Source: Laburnicola sp. R22_1
Taxonomy: Eukaryota; Ascomycota; Dothideomycetes; Pleosporales; Didymosphaeriaceae
NCBI GenBank assembly: GCA_014281115.1
Contig: JACONQ010000020.1
Span: 1,426,001 to 1,490,000 of the forward strand
Length of the DNA: 64,000 nt
Direction of reading: 5' to 3'
A program made the position numbers and the translations under genes. Shown piece after piece: positions 33,660-44,890 of this stretch. Position 1 is the first letter of the stretch. Each line of letters begins with the position of its first letter. The notes beneath the pieces are model-generated. The model made no database searches and was not told where the DNA came from. It saw nothing but the letters and a program-made list of their open reading frames with translations.

Positions 33660-35212
33660 ATTATGCATGCGGCTACGATCCGGACAATCTTCTGCTATAT
33701 GCCCTGGTCTTTCGCCTTGTAGCAAAATTAGTTAGTGATACACTACCTTAACATAGAGAAAACTCACATTTCATGCAACAAACAAGAAATTCGCATTTTA
33801 ATGCTTTATATCTAGGATAAAGACCTAGTTGTATTATTGTTAGTAAAAACTAAAATGTAATAAATTAAAATGGTGGTTATACATTTACCACAGTGTTCTA
33901 GACACCTATACTTCTAGTGCCTTTTAGACCCGCAGTTGAGACAACAATTATTCTTCCTGCGACTTTCTATTACCTGTGCCCACTTATCTTCCCCTATAGC
34001 AAGCTCTTTTATTACTGCTTTATGCAAAGCAGTGTTTTGCTTTAGGCTTCTACTTAGACCAGCACAAATATGCAGTCTCTTAGCTAGCCGTTTATGGGCT
34101 TTTATGTCGGAGTCTAGCCTAAGCAGCTTAAGAAGATCGACTATAGATGTCCGCCAATTAAGTTTGGTATATTTCTGCTATGCTAGATTCGCAAGTATGT
34201 TGTTTAAACCAGACTGTTCTACGTATTTAGAGTCGGCACTGCGGTCTATAGCGTTATACACAGAAACATAGTTGACTACTTCAGCCGCAGGAATAATTAA
34301 TAGAAGCTCCTTCGCATACGCCGCCGCTGCCCCCGCCGCGTACGGCTGCCATCTCTTATTCTTGTGCGAGTCGGCGTAGTCGCAGATGCCGCGGATGACA
34401 AGGCACGGGAAGCTGTTCATTAGGCCCGCCGCCTCCATCTCGAAGCAGAGGACGCCGCCAAGGTCAGCACTAACGCTGTCGCGTTAGGCGGCGTTTCGCA
34501 TCACCTAGTTTCCCGATGCAATCGTGCCATAGTGTGTTGCTACTAGTTCCTCTTCGTTCTTGCGCAGCTCTCAATCTTCTTGTCTGTCGGCGCTGCATTT
34601 GTTGCATGTCTGCCCGCCCTTGTAGTTGTATGCGGCCTCGAAGAGCATGTTGGGCCCCGCCTTGCCGCGTTGGAGCTTGGAGACGCCCTCGAGCTTGGAC
34701 AAGTGCTCAGCCAGCCTGCTCTTGCCCCGAAGCTCGTTCGCCCGCACCTGGGCCACCGCAGCGAGCAGCACCTGCGGCGGAGCATTTAGCGACCCCGTCC
34801 GCTCGAACCCGCTCGGCGTCGCCTTGCCCGAGTCGTACTGCACCACCCCACCAAAGGTCCTGTCCGGCTGGCTGACCACCACGTCCCCGAGCCGGATGTC
34901 TGCCTCTACGCTGGGGACGCCTCTGCTGATGCCCACCATCAGCCCGAAGCGCAGCCCCTTGAACGTCGCCCGCATCTGCGTCGCCACAGCCGCCGCCGGG
35001 TTGTTGCCGATCCGGCCGGCGGGCAGGCACACGATCGCGACGTTGTGTCCACTTATCGACCCTAGGACGTACAGGTTCTCGTCATTGTCGTCAAGGTCGC
35101 GCTCCAGGTCGGCGTGCTCCTCGTCCAGCATCTCCTGCGCCGCCGCCAGCTCGACGGGGAGGGCGCACACCCATCCCACGGTGTAGTCGTTGCGGTGCAG
35201 CTGGCGCGCCAT
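33660..35212 (-). pseudogene. PNP_UDP-like domain + DUF3597-like domain + CCHC zinc knuckles
   Basis: ATG 35212 begins MARQLHRNDYTVGWVCALPV, the start of fungal NLR-type nucleoside-phosphorylase domains. Markers: YVLGSISGHNVAIVCLPAG, GLMVGISRGVPS, IRLGDVVVSQP, and later [20 protein letters not shown] with [17 protein letters not shown]. Three stops in between (TGA, TAG, TAA at about 34565, 34498 and 34484) are CGA, CAG and CAA in register. Next, KLNWRTSIVDLLKLLRLDSD with TALHKAVIKELA resembles DUF3597 domains. Then come two CCHC knuckles, CLNCGSKRH-stop-KYRC and, after introns 33882..33825 and 33767..33716, CMKCERPGHIAEDC. PNP domains in fungal NLRs are thought to act as effector or sensor parts. 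DUF3597 identification is from memory of its pattern and less sure than PNP. Confidence 0.7.
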
Positions 35213-35221
35213 GGACGGTCA

Positions 35222-35320
35222 TGAGGGGGAGGGGGAGGGAGAAGAAGGGGAGGAAGAGATAGGTTATAGACAAGGCGTATGGGGGGGATGGGGGATGGGG
35301 GATAAGGGGTACGAAGGGAT
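35222..35320. repeat. purine-rich low-complexity stretch
   Basis: A run of GGGGGAGGG/GGGATGGGG words between the start of the PNP pseudogene (reading left) and the TPR fragment (reading right). It may be a junction between two originally unrelated gene pieces. Confidence 0.6.
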
Positions 35321-35371
35321 AAAGCACCCATACTTGCTGCTCAGCCTCGTCGCCTGCTCTGCAGCCCATAG

Positions 35372-35745
35372 CCCACCGCCTGCTGGCCAGCACACTCGGA
35401 GACCAAGGCCAGCTGGACGAGGCAGCAGAGATGAAGAAGGAGGTGCTGGAGAAGATGAGGCGGATCCTCGGGGAGGAGCATCCAGACACCATCTCGGCGA
35501 TGAACAACCTCGCGAGCACACTCGGAGACCAAGGCCAGCTGGAGGAGGCAGCAGAGATGATGAAGGAGGTGCTGGAGAAGAGGAGGCGGATCCTCGGGGA
35601 GGAGCATCCTCGTACCAGGACAGCCGCACAGAATCTTGTCATTGTGGTGCAACGTCAAAGCGTGCAGCAAGGCTCAATCCGCACGCCCAGTCGTCGCAAA
35701 AGAGCACGATTATTAAAGCTTTTAGGTATTCGGTCATGTACATAG
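35372..35745 (+). pseudogene. kinesin-light-chain-type TPR fragment, two near-identical repeats
   Basis: The plus-strand frame has LASTLGDQGQLDEAAEMKKE, then VLEKMRRILGEEHPDTISAM, then a second copy (NNLASTLGDQGQLEEAAEMM ... ILGEEHPRTRTAAQNL). The units are 126 bp and almost identical in DNA. This is the typical C-terminal TPR of fungal NB-ARC/NACHT receptors (42-aa period, LGEEHPDT motif). No start and no upstream NB-ARC exist on this strand, and the reading ends at TAG 35743. It is a stranded end of an NLR, in opposite orientation to the PNP and NB-ARC pieces. Confidence 0.75.
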
Positions 35746-37000
35746 CTTCCTTGTTCCTTTATCGTGTTAGTAGTTAAATATTACTTATAGTCGTGCCACC
35801 TACGGTTGAGAAGTAGACATGGACTGCGAACTGTTTAAAAATGCCGCCAGCCTAACTTGATAGTACGCTATAATAATAAGACGTCGTACAAGCACACAGC
35901 AGGCGGTTCTTAACACGCGTACTGTAACCGCTAGCGCTAGAATGGCACAAATATGCATGGTTTACTTGCATCGTGGAGTTAATTTCGTTTCCTCTAGGCG
36001 GCCCTATATCGTACGCTTTAACGTGCACCCTTGTAGATTTATAGCTTAAGCGTTAGACGCGAGAGACGCACTTAAACTAGGGTACTCTGCCAAGCTTTAC
36101 AGTAGTCCATGCGGGACAGCGAAACGCCGAATGGTACCGGATCAGATTATATAATATTACTGTCATGTCCGCTTCCGGGCTAATTACTTGCTGGAAGTAC
36201 TGCCCTCTATGGCGGATAGTTGTTTTGCACGACGGCTGCATATAATAAGTATCTTAAGTGGTTAATAGATAATTCTTATGTGCTCGAAAAATCGTTTATT
36301 TAGTTTTAAGCGTGTAATAGTAGAGGACACCGTTGTTGTGCGAGAAACGGTGTTACGGCGACACACTATGCAGAGAGCAAGTCACGTAATGCAATATTAA
36401 AGTTGAGGTAAATTTTACATAAAAGCTACGGTATAGCACCGTAATGTGCCTCATTTTAATCTACTGTTGACTTGATGGAAAAGACAACTATAGGCGGGCT
36501 GTAGGTTGATTGGAAGTCAAAGTACCTGTGTTCCCTTCCGGGATGCAGGGGTTTCCGCCACACAGGGGGGGAGGTTACCTAGAGTTTCGGATCGTCGAAG
36601 CCGGTGGCGCATATGTCGCCTGGTGTCATATGACATGGTGGCGGCGGATTGCGGAACATTATTTACGGACTAGCCAGGACAGCCAAGCGCAAAATTCACT
36701 TCGCGCTGCCCCTGCTAATGATGCCTTGTTGTCTGATTTGAGGTTATGACCATGCTCACGTGATATGCCAACAGCGCTGTCAGAGTTAATATTGTTGCGC
36801 TAACCGTCCACGTTTCTGCCGGAAGTTAAAACAGGTTGCATGATCACTATTAGTTACTATATGTATAGTATTAATCTAAGTGCGGGTTTAATTATGCGGC
36901 TGCGCGCGGAACATGGCGGGATTTAATGGAAGTAGAAGGGTAACGTTACGTTACGCATGCTTTCTTGGGCTAGCGCGAAGTAGGAGACGCTAGTAAGGCA
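35746..37000. other. unassigned DNA leading into the AT-rich block
   Basis: Mixed composition falling in GC towards 37 kb. A short frame at 36510-36749 (+) has no recognisable motif. I see no gene. Confidence 0.3.
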
Positions 37001-37639
37001 GGAGACATTTTTCTTCTCGTGCCTGTCAGGAACTAGTACTATTCTGAAGATAAACACATATCGGCTTAAGGTAGATCAAGCTAGGTTATTAACTTTAACA
37101 ACTTAGTTTAGCTAATTGTTTTTAAGATCCTTCCTATTATAATTAATTTTATTATTATAATAGAATATATTACCTAATTAGCTATTCGATATATACTTAA
37201 CTTTGGTTGTTGTTATCATCTTAGTAATCTACCTCTCGTTTGGAATTATTTTTAACTCTTAAATACTATAGTAATAAAGAATCTTAACCGAAAATAGCTA
37301 TAGTAAGAGCGAGGTGGCGTATAAAGCTATATTAAACTAGCTTACTATTACCTACTTTACGTTATAGTACTAGGGCTTAGTCTTCTTAATACTTTATATA
37401 GCTACCTTTATTAACTACTATGTAAAATCTATAGAGTTTAAGACTACACAAAAAGTTACATACTATAAACAAAGAAAAATATAAGCTTGTCGCTAAAGCG
37501 ATATTAAGAATAGCAATAAGAAAATACTAGGAAATATAGAATAAATTAGTTAATACTATACTAGCGTCGTAATAAAAAAATAGTAGTCTCGATTTATATA
37601 ACTCGTAATAAGACAATACTATAGACCTTATACGCATAT

Positions 37640-39900
37640 TACTGCCAGTGCATCTTATGCTTAATATTAATCCCGCAGACACCGCACCTAAGAAGATCTT
37701 CGTCCTATATATTTACTAGATATTTTCTTATAAAATATGTGCTAAGATTACCTAGGGTATAAAACAAGTGTGTGCGCTTAGCTGTTAGCAATTTCTTATT
37801 ACCTAGGCATATAAAACATATCCTTAGCCTCTTCTTCTTATATACTAACACCTTGGCTGCTTCTAACTCTTCCTTATTAACCTTGCGCTATAACTTCTCT
37901 TCCCTAGTAACTAGTAGTATAGTATAACTATTTAATTACTTTAGTTAACAAAGGTATATTCTACCCTCTTTAATTCTATAGTAATCTATAACAGCACAAA
38001 TAGCCCTATTGCGCTGGCTAACTTCCTCTTATAGGGATATTCCTAGTTAGATTAGAACAGCGTTAACTAATACCTTCTAGGCTAGGAGTATAGCGTTATA
38101 AGACATCGCCACTACTACAATATCTTTAGCTTTAATGCTAGCAAGCTATTGCTTAATATTGCGCACAGGTTACTTATACTCTTAGCGCTCTTTAATCTCC
38201 GAGAGAAGAGTATGCCGCAATCGCTGCCTTATCTAGTTAATCTGGCAGTTAAGCGCTTAGTAGCGTGGATGTCTTATTCTAAGGCTACGTTTAAGTCGCT
38301 CCCGCTGCGCTAGCAGCGAGCGAATAATAGAATAATTGTTTACTAATACTAATTACTCTAGTGGAAGGCTTCTTAGCCTTTAGAAATTAATTAATTAACT
38401 TATTATACAAGCTACTTACATTAACGCGTCCTAGGGTTGTATGCCTCGCACGACCGCCTGTGTATTTACTGTAATACGTCACAATAGGTAGTGTTTTAAG
38501 AATGTCTATATATTAGCATATCCCATTATTAGGTTTTGCATAGCCTCGCTAACATTGCCTATATATATATTAGTTCTAGATCTACTAGAATTAGTAGCTA
38601 AAACTAATATTACCATTCTTATTAAATGTCTTGCCTCTAGCGTAGCGTAGTAAATAGGGCCAGGTGACCTGTGCAAACCCTATAATTTCTCCAAGAGTTT
38701 TAATTTAAGGCCGTAATATAGAGTCTAGGAGACGTTTATCCTTAGAGATAACCTAGTCTTCTGGGGTCCTCTCCGCCATGCGAAAGATAGGAATATTATC
38801 CAGCTTTTAATTAAGACGCAATAGGAGCTCATTACGCTCTAGCGAGATAGAGAGCCTACTTAGCTCTTTTAGACCTATTAGATTATACGCAGCAAACGCC
38901 CCATTATAAAAGAGTATCCCAAGTAGAAATATATAGGGGCTAAAGGTAAGGGTCTTATTATGGATAACTTCGGAGATAGGAAAAGTGTTCCTAACTAGAT
39001 TATTAGCATCTTTATAAGACAAATAGATCTTAGAAGAAAAAAAAACTTATATATCTTTAATCCTAAGAAACTCCTTTGTAAATTTAAAGGTTAGCTTAAG
39101 TAATACCTAATAAGGCCCACCCTCTAGATCCCAGAGCAGCGTAACCTAGACATACTAATAGCAGAGGCTAAGAAGAGCTTTTGGCCAATTTACTATAAAA
39201 CCGCTAAGCTATAGATAGACTTAGGTTTATATCTAATAGCGTTTGTAGAAATATCGCTTTTTAGTTATTATAAGGTTTATCTCTAGGACTTAAGTAAGGT
39301 CCTCTACATATATATAGGCCTTGTCTTAGTCTATCTTCTTTAAGCCGTACTTTTTGGCTAGCTTTCGTAACACCTGCGATACAGCTTAGACGTGCTATAG
39401 GGTAAAGAGGTATGTAATAAGAGGCAGGATAGACCTTATACATGCTTTAGTTTATCTTCCTATCTAGCTTAAGACTTATTGCTCTCTTATATACAAGGCG
39501 GTATACCTTCTAGTATGTCCTAAGGGAGCTGGCGAACTTAATACCCTAGCGTTTCCAACCTTCCTTTCCTTAACGCTAATTAAGTAGCTAGTTAAAGAAG
39601 GTGTATAGGGTGCGGATAGACATAGTTGTATAGAAGCAGAGGTCTATTCTTCCTAGGTAGGTCCAGCATCTATCTTATATTACCATTATATTTCTTAGTC
39701 CAAAGAGTTAAAGCATATAACTTACTACTTCTATTAGTCTTTAATACAATCTAGTAGACAGATACTACTCTCCTTATAGTCCTTCTTAGTATACTCTCTT
39801 TTGTTAAACGTTTCTAGCATGCTGGTGTAGTGCTAAGGCGGATAATTCTTATTAGCAAAGAGCCATACTTAGTCCTCTACCTCTTTGCCTTGCTTGCCAT
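37640..39900 (-). pseudogene. DUF3435 tyrosine recombinase (Starship-captain family), RIP-ruined
   Basis: Read through many stops on the minus strand. The N-terminal half has LETFNKREYTKKDYKESS and AKKYGLKKID with YIYVEDLT, then VTLLWDLEGGPY and KLTFKFTKEFLGLK. The core has FLLGILFYNGAFAAYNLIGL, ERNELLLRLN, IPIFRMAERTPED, TLGEIIGFAQVTWPYLLRYA, GNVSEAMQNLIMGYANI, FLKHYLL and VNTQAVVRGIQP with DALM. A predicted 55-bp intron (38613..38559) joins FNKNG/NVSEA. The C-terminus keeps a C2H2-like segment (CFICLGNKK ... LLRCGVCGINIKHKMH). Catalytic Arg (LRY) and Tyr (KHYL) remain, but the His of MGHANI is Tyr (TAT at 38518-38520), a C-to-T change. DUF3435 recombinases drive Starship giant transposons; some DUF3435 genes are not captains. 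Confidence 0.85.
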
Positions 39901-41907
39901 TCTTATTACTATATATTTTGTTATCTATAAGGTCTATATCTAATATAACACTACTATTGGCATTAGACTTAGTATATTCGCTCTTATTAGAGAAATTATT
40001 AATAGGTAGACGACGTCGCAGGTTACGTTAGTGTGGGGAGTGCGGGGGGTGCATAGGCGTATTAGATAATAGGTAGGGCGGTTAGTTAAGTATATAAGCG
40101 AGAGAAGCGGTGGTTCTTACTAGTAGTTCTATAAAGGGCGAGGAAACCGCTTTAAGTACGCCGCTAATAGGGCGGCCTTAGCTTAGGTTAGCATACTACT
40201 AGTAACAAGAATAGCAAGTAGTGTTAAGAGCTATGCCCCACCCTCGCGTTTCTGGCAGCAGGGGTGCCGCAACCTGCCGCTTGGGCGAGAGCCCGGACGA
40301 GAGTGCTATGGCGATGGCGATAAGGTATCCGTACGAGGGAAAGGAGAGCGCATAGTGTTTTAAAACATAGGATATAATGTAATCTAGGCGCTATTAGATT
40401 ATAAAAGCGTGCCAAGAGCTCTGCTGCTAAGCTTCCTCAAAGTTGGGGTAGTAGCGCAACTACACTAGCTAAAGTGGGTAATCTAGAAAGCACGTGCGCC
40501 CAAGCTGTCTGGCGCATAAGTAGGGAGGTTTAGTGGCAAGTTAGCGTTAGAAAACGGCAGCACCGGCACCCTAAATCGGCAGCCAAAATGCTGTTGGATT
40601 GTTTAAGGTAGTAATTAATACTATTATATTAACTAGTAATTACTATCTACTAAAAGACTTTAACTTTATACTTTAAAAAATCTTTTTTTAAAAGCTTACT
40701 AAGTAGCTTACTAAGTAGATTACTAAGCTTTTTAAATTTTAACTAATTAAAGAGCTTTATTTGCTAATTAATTAGTATTTTATAAGTAGTATATATTAGC
40801 CTACTAAATACCTTTTTAACCTATTTTTTTAGTTTAAGATTAAAGTAGGTTAAGATAAAAGGTTATTATATACTATATATAACACCTAATTCTAATTAAA
40901 GACTAATCTTAAATACTACCTAATAACGTAATAATAGTTTAAACTTACTTATATCTTATCTACACCTTATAAGCTTCTAACCTATATAAGATTTACTTAC
41001 GCTATATATAGCACATCTAGCTTATTACTACTACTATTATTAGTTATTCTTACTCGTACTACTACGCAGCGTACTCGCTTAAAAAAGCTAACGCGACTAT
41101 AATAGCTAAGAAAATCTCGTAGATTTATATAACGCTTTTATTACACTAGAGATTATTAATAAATACCTTATTTTCTACTTTTTACCTCTCTTCTTAAATT
41201 CTATTACTAACAAGGAGCAATTTTATCTACTAGAATAGAAATATAGTCTTCTTAGTTTTTATAAACTAGATAAGCTACTAACCTAGCTAGTATATAAGAA
41301 TTATCTTATAAATAGTTAGGTATACTAGACTTCTATAAACAATTATCTTATAGATAAAATAGAACTCTAGCGTTATTACCTTAGTAGTAGTAGCGCGAAT
41401 CTTTAGCGTATACTTTTAGCAATAGTAAGTACTTTAGAAATAATATTAATACCTAAATAAATAGTAGAGCGTAGAGAGATAAAGATAGCAATAGGAGGTT
41501 TATTAAAGATAACTTTAATATAGTAATAAAGCGATAGTATATCTAGTATATATTACTCTTATCTACTTATAAAGTAGTATATACCTATTAATATATTAAC
41601 TTATATTATTTGCAATAATTAGAATAGTAGAGAAGAGATAGCTTATAGTGTGACTATGCTAAAGTTATATCTCCCCTAAAGTTCTAAGTGGCCTCTTTAT
41701 AAAAACTTTGCATATAGAAGCTATGCGCGCTAAGACTACTAAGCTCGCTTAGTAGTTTAAATGTACTTTTTTTATAATTACTACCTTTTTTACACTCTTT
41801 TTAATTACTAAGCAGAGGGCTCTACTTTTTTTATTATATTATTTAAGATAAAAGCCTTTGTTGTGCTACTCCTAGGTAGTTAATATAATACTACATAGGT
41901 AGTATAA

Positions 41908-41947
41908 GCACCTAGAGTACCTTAGGTACCCTAGGTACTCTAGGTGC
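41908..41947. repeat. 40-bp near-perfect palindrome
   Basis: GCACCTAGAGTACCTTAGG followed by its near reverse complement, ending CTAGGTACTCTAGGTGC. It could form a hairpin. It lies in unreadable AT-rich DNA and may be the tip or core of a decayed element. Confidence 0.75.
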
Positions 41948-42234
41948 ACTAGTAGCATAGGTGTGCATTCTTATATAATCTTACGCATACGTATACTAAG
42001 AAAAAAGTACTATTACTAGTGCGCTTAAGGTGTATTTAGTGTATAGGCGTATATAGGTATGCTTAGAGCCGCCTAGATACCTTAAGTGCTTATACTTAGT
42101 TAAAACTTTTTCTAATATAGTAAGTGCTAAGTTACTAGCTTTTATTATACTATTTACTATAAATTATTTTATTATTACTTTATTAAAATAAAAGTTATTT
42201 TAGTATTAAGTTAATTAATACTATATATATTTAT

Positions 42235-42345
42235 ATAGCATTAATTTATCTATCTAGAGGTAGAATAATAAAGACTTTTATCTTAAATAATATAATAAAA
42301 AAGTAAAGCCTTCGACTTAGTAATTAAAAAGAGTGTAAAAAGAAA
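42235..42345 (+). repeat. about 110-bp repeat flanking element H (left copy)
   Basis: Contains AATTTATCTATCTAGAGGTAG and ACTTTTATCTTAAATAATAT. A similar copy lies at about 44335-44440 beyond element H in the same orientation, and an inverted, more diverged one at about 41780-41880. Probably an older dispersed repeat. Confidence 0.6.
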
Positions 42346-42367
42346 TATATTTATATATATTTATATA

Positions 42368-44216
42368 ACGTATTCTATTAGTGAGCCGGCCACATTAGTA
42401 AGCCGGCTACTTTTTCTTAGCACGACTAATACTTTAGTAACTCTAATATGTCTCTACAACATAATACGATATTAGTTAACTAAGAAGGCAGAATTAACCT
42501 TGCTCTTAAGGCCTATACTTCTAGCCAAATTTAAAGCCTACGATGCGCAGCTGCTGCCTTTAACGTTAAATACTAGCGCCTCTCTAATTAGCTTTATAGA
42601 ATTACTCCACGCGCCTAAACTTAACTAGGGATTTAGAAACTTACTACAACTAAAGAGCAGACAATTGTCTAATATATCCTTAATCTTAATTTGCGAGAAT
42701 TTGCGCTCTAGCTATATAAGGTAGAAGATATAGCTAACAAACTACTAGGTATATATAGTGGCCAGCCTATTGGCAAGCGCTAGACTAAGCGCTTTGTAAC
42801 GCGCTCAGCTGAGCTTAAAATAGTCTTTAATTAAGCCAAAGACTGCTAGAGAATACTCTAGGAGAATCTAGAGATAATTAGCGCGTGGTTTAAGCTAGTG
42901 GAGGATACTAAAGCTAAGTATAGCGTCTATAACAATAATATGCATAACTTTAACAAGACTGGCTTCTAGATAGGCGTTATTAGCTTAATAAAGGTTGTTA
43001 TAGGCGCAGAGAGATGTGCTTAACCTAAGCTTATTTAGCTAGGTAATTGCGAGTAGGTTACTATTATTTAGAGCATCTGCGCTACTAGGTATACAATCCC
43101 ACCTTTTATTATCTACGAAGGATGCATCTATATCTCTGCGTAGTATAAGGAGGCAGATATACTATATAATTAGAAGCTCTTAGTCTTTAAGAATAGCTAG
43201 ACTAATAATGTGCTTAGTCTAGAGTGGTTAAAGCATTTTAACGCGCATATAAAGGCGCGCTAGGTGGGGGGGTATAGGCTACTTATTTTAGACGGCCACG
43301 AGAGCCACCTTAACTAGAATTTTAAGGACTACTACCTTAAAAATAAGATTCTTACCCTTTATATGCCACCTTACTTATTGCACATCCTCTAGCTACTTAA
43401 TATAGTCTGCTTCTTACTATTAAAGCGCAAGTACTCTTAGCGCATTAGAGACTTAGTACGCAGGCACGTCTTCTATATTAATAAGGAAGGCTTCCTCCTA
43501 GCCTTTAAAGACGCGTTTTTTAATGTGTTTATGGAGGAGAACTATTATAAGGCCTTTAAGGCATTAGGCCTTATCTCTATTAATACGTAGGTAGTGTTAG
43601 ATTGCCTTAAAGTACAGCTGCGTACCCCACTAGCACCCCCACTATAGGAGACGCCATGGCAATTAAAAACACTAAGCAACATGTATAAGTTTAGATCCTA
43701 GTTAAAGCTAGTAAGCGACTTCTTTACTTAATTGCCTATTATAGCTTAGGCTGGCTTCTCTTAGCTTATAAAAGGCAGTGAACTTATACTGCATTAAAAC
43801 GCTCTTTTAACCGCCTGCGTTCATAAGCTTAAGGAGTAATTAGCAGTAATAACTAAGCGGAAATTACGCAAAAGAAAGCGGATCTAGTAGGGTGGGACTA
43901 TAGAGTATAGGACTGTAGCAGCACAGGTAGCTGTTAAGATGTCGCAGGCGCCTTAGCGATTAAAGAAGGCTCGTAGTAGTGGTAATTAAAAAAGAGCCTA
44001 ACTAGCTCTACGGCGCTATAGAAACTATAAGGAGACTAGACACAATGCGCAAACGTGTAAAAAAGATATAGAGGTATCTTCTAAATTAGATATAAGCATA
44101 ACATACATAGGCTTCTTATTTAATAGTAATAAAATTAAAGAGTTATAACATAAGTTAGTTGTGCTAAGGAAAAGTAGCCGGCTTACTAATGTGGCCGGCT
44201 TACTAATAGAATACGT
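42368..44216 (+). mobile_element. pogo-like DNA transposon H
   Basis: 1849 bp. Inverted repeats of about 57 bp start ACGTATTCTATTAGT on both sides and are flanked by TA (42366-42367, 44217-44218). Each has two direct copies of TTAGTAAGCCGGC. The initial ACGT and the encoded knuckle link it to the D family. Confidence 0.9.
42448..44098 (+). pseudogene. pogo-type transposase of element H, heavily mutated
   Basis: Readable pieces from the ATG at 42448: EQTIVQYILNLNLREFALQL, SAWFKLVEDTKAKYSVYNNN, NFNKTGF (from NFDETGF), VLSLEWLKHFNAH, YRLLILDGHESHLN and HVFYINKEGFLLAFKDAFF. Third motif QPLD is lost (stop-LLN). Near the end, YRNYKETRHNAQTC is the CCHC knuckle of element D with both leading Cys changed to Tyr, the G-to-A outcome of RIP. 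Dozens of stops; long dead. Confidence 0.85.
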
Positions 44217-44890
44217 TATATCTAGATATTTTTAAGTATTTTTATACTAGTAAATTGCCTATATAAATATATATATATATATACGCATATCTATATATAG
44301 TTAAGTAGAAAAACTTTTCTAATAATAGTGTGTTAAATTAATTTATCTAGAAGTAGAATACTAAAGACTTTTATCTTAAATAATATAGTAAAAAAGTAGA
44401 GTCTTTTACTTAGTAAACCTAGTAAAGTATAAAAGTTATATATAATAAAACTATAGTTATATTAAATTTTAGTTTAGCTCCTTATAAGTTACATATCGCC
44501 TAAAAAAATATTCGGCCCCTCTACTAACAAAAACATATTGGTTGTAACAATGGCCATCTGCGAGGAAAGAGGAGGCCACAACGGAATTTCACAAGGTAAG
44601 TTGGTTAATCGAACCCTCATTCTTAGGTAGATAGATGGTGGCGCAATACAAACCGGATGAAACTGTAACATCACCTGCCGGCAAGGGGTTAGGAGACCCG
44701 TATAGGACGGGCCAAATTTCTTTTTGGGCGATATGTGAAGTGTATGATGTTCTACCCAAATCGCCTACTTCCTTCGTTGGTCAACGAGAGAGAGCTGAAG
44801 GAACGATAGGCAAGTTCTATGAGCCAAGAGGGCCATGTAGCAGGAACTGACGTGTTTACGATAATCGCCGCCAGCGGAGTCTGCACGTTA
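44217..44890. other. spacer between elements H and G
   Basis: AT-rich to about 44480, then normal composition without a recognisable gene. The right copy of the repeat flanking H lies at about 44335-44440. Confidence 0.3.

Larger units (their letters stand above)
36850..44480. other. AT-rich, TA-rich block (RIP-type isochore)
   Basis: Over 7 kb of strongly AT-rich DNA with abundant TA dinucleotides and dense stop codons in every frame. At least two former genes can still be read through the mutations (DUF3435 recombinase and pogo element H). An island at about 40.0-40.6 kb has higher GC but no gene I can name. The rest (40.6-42.3 kb) is probably older retroelement sequence, unreadable by eye. 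Confidence 0.75.
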
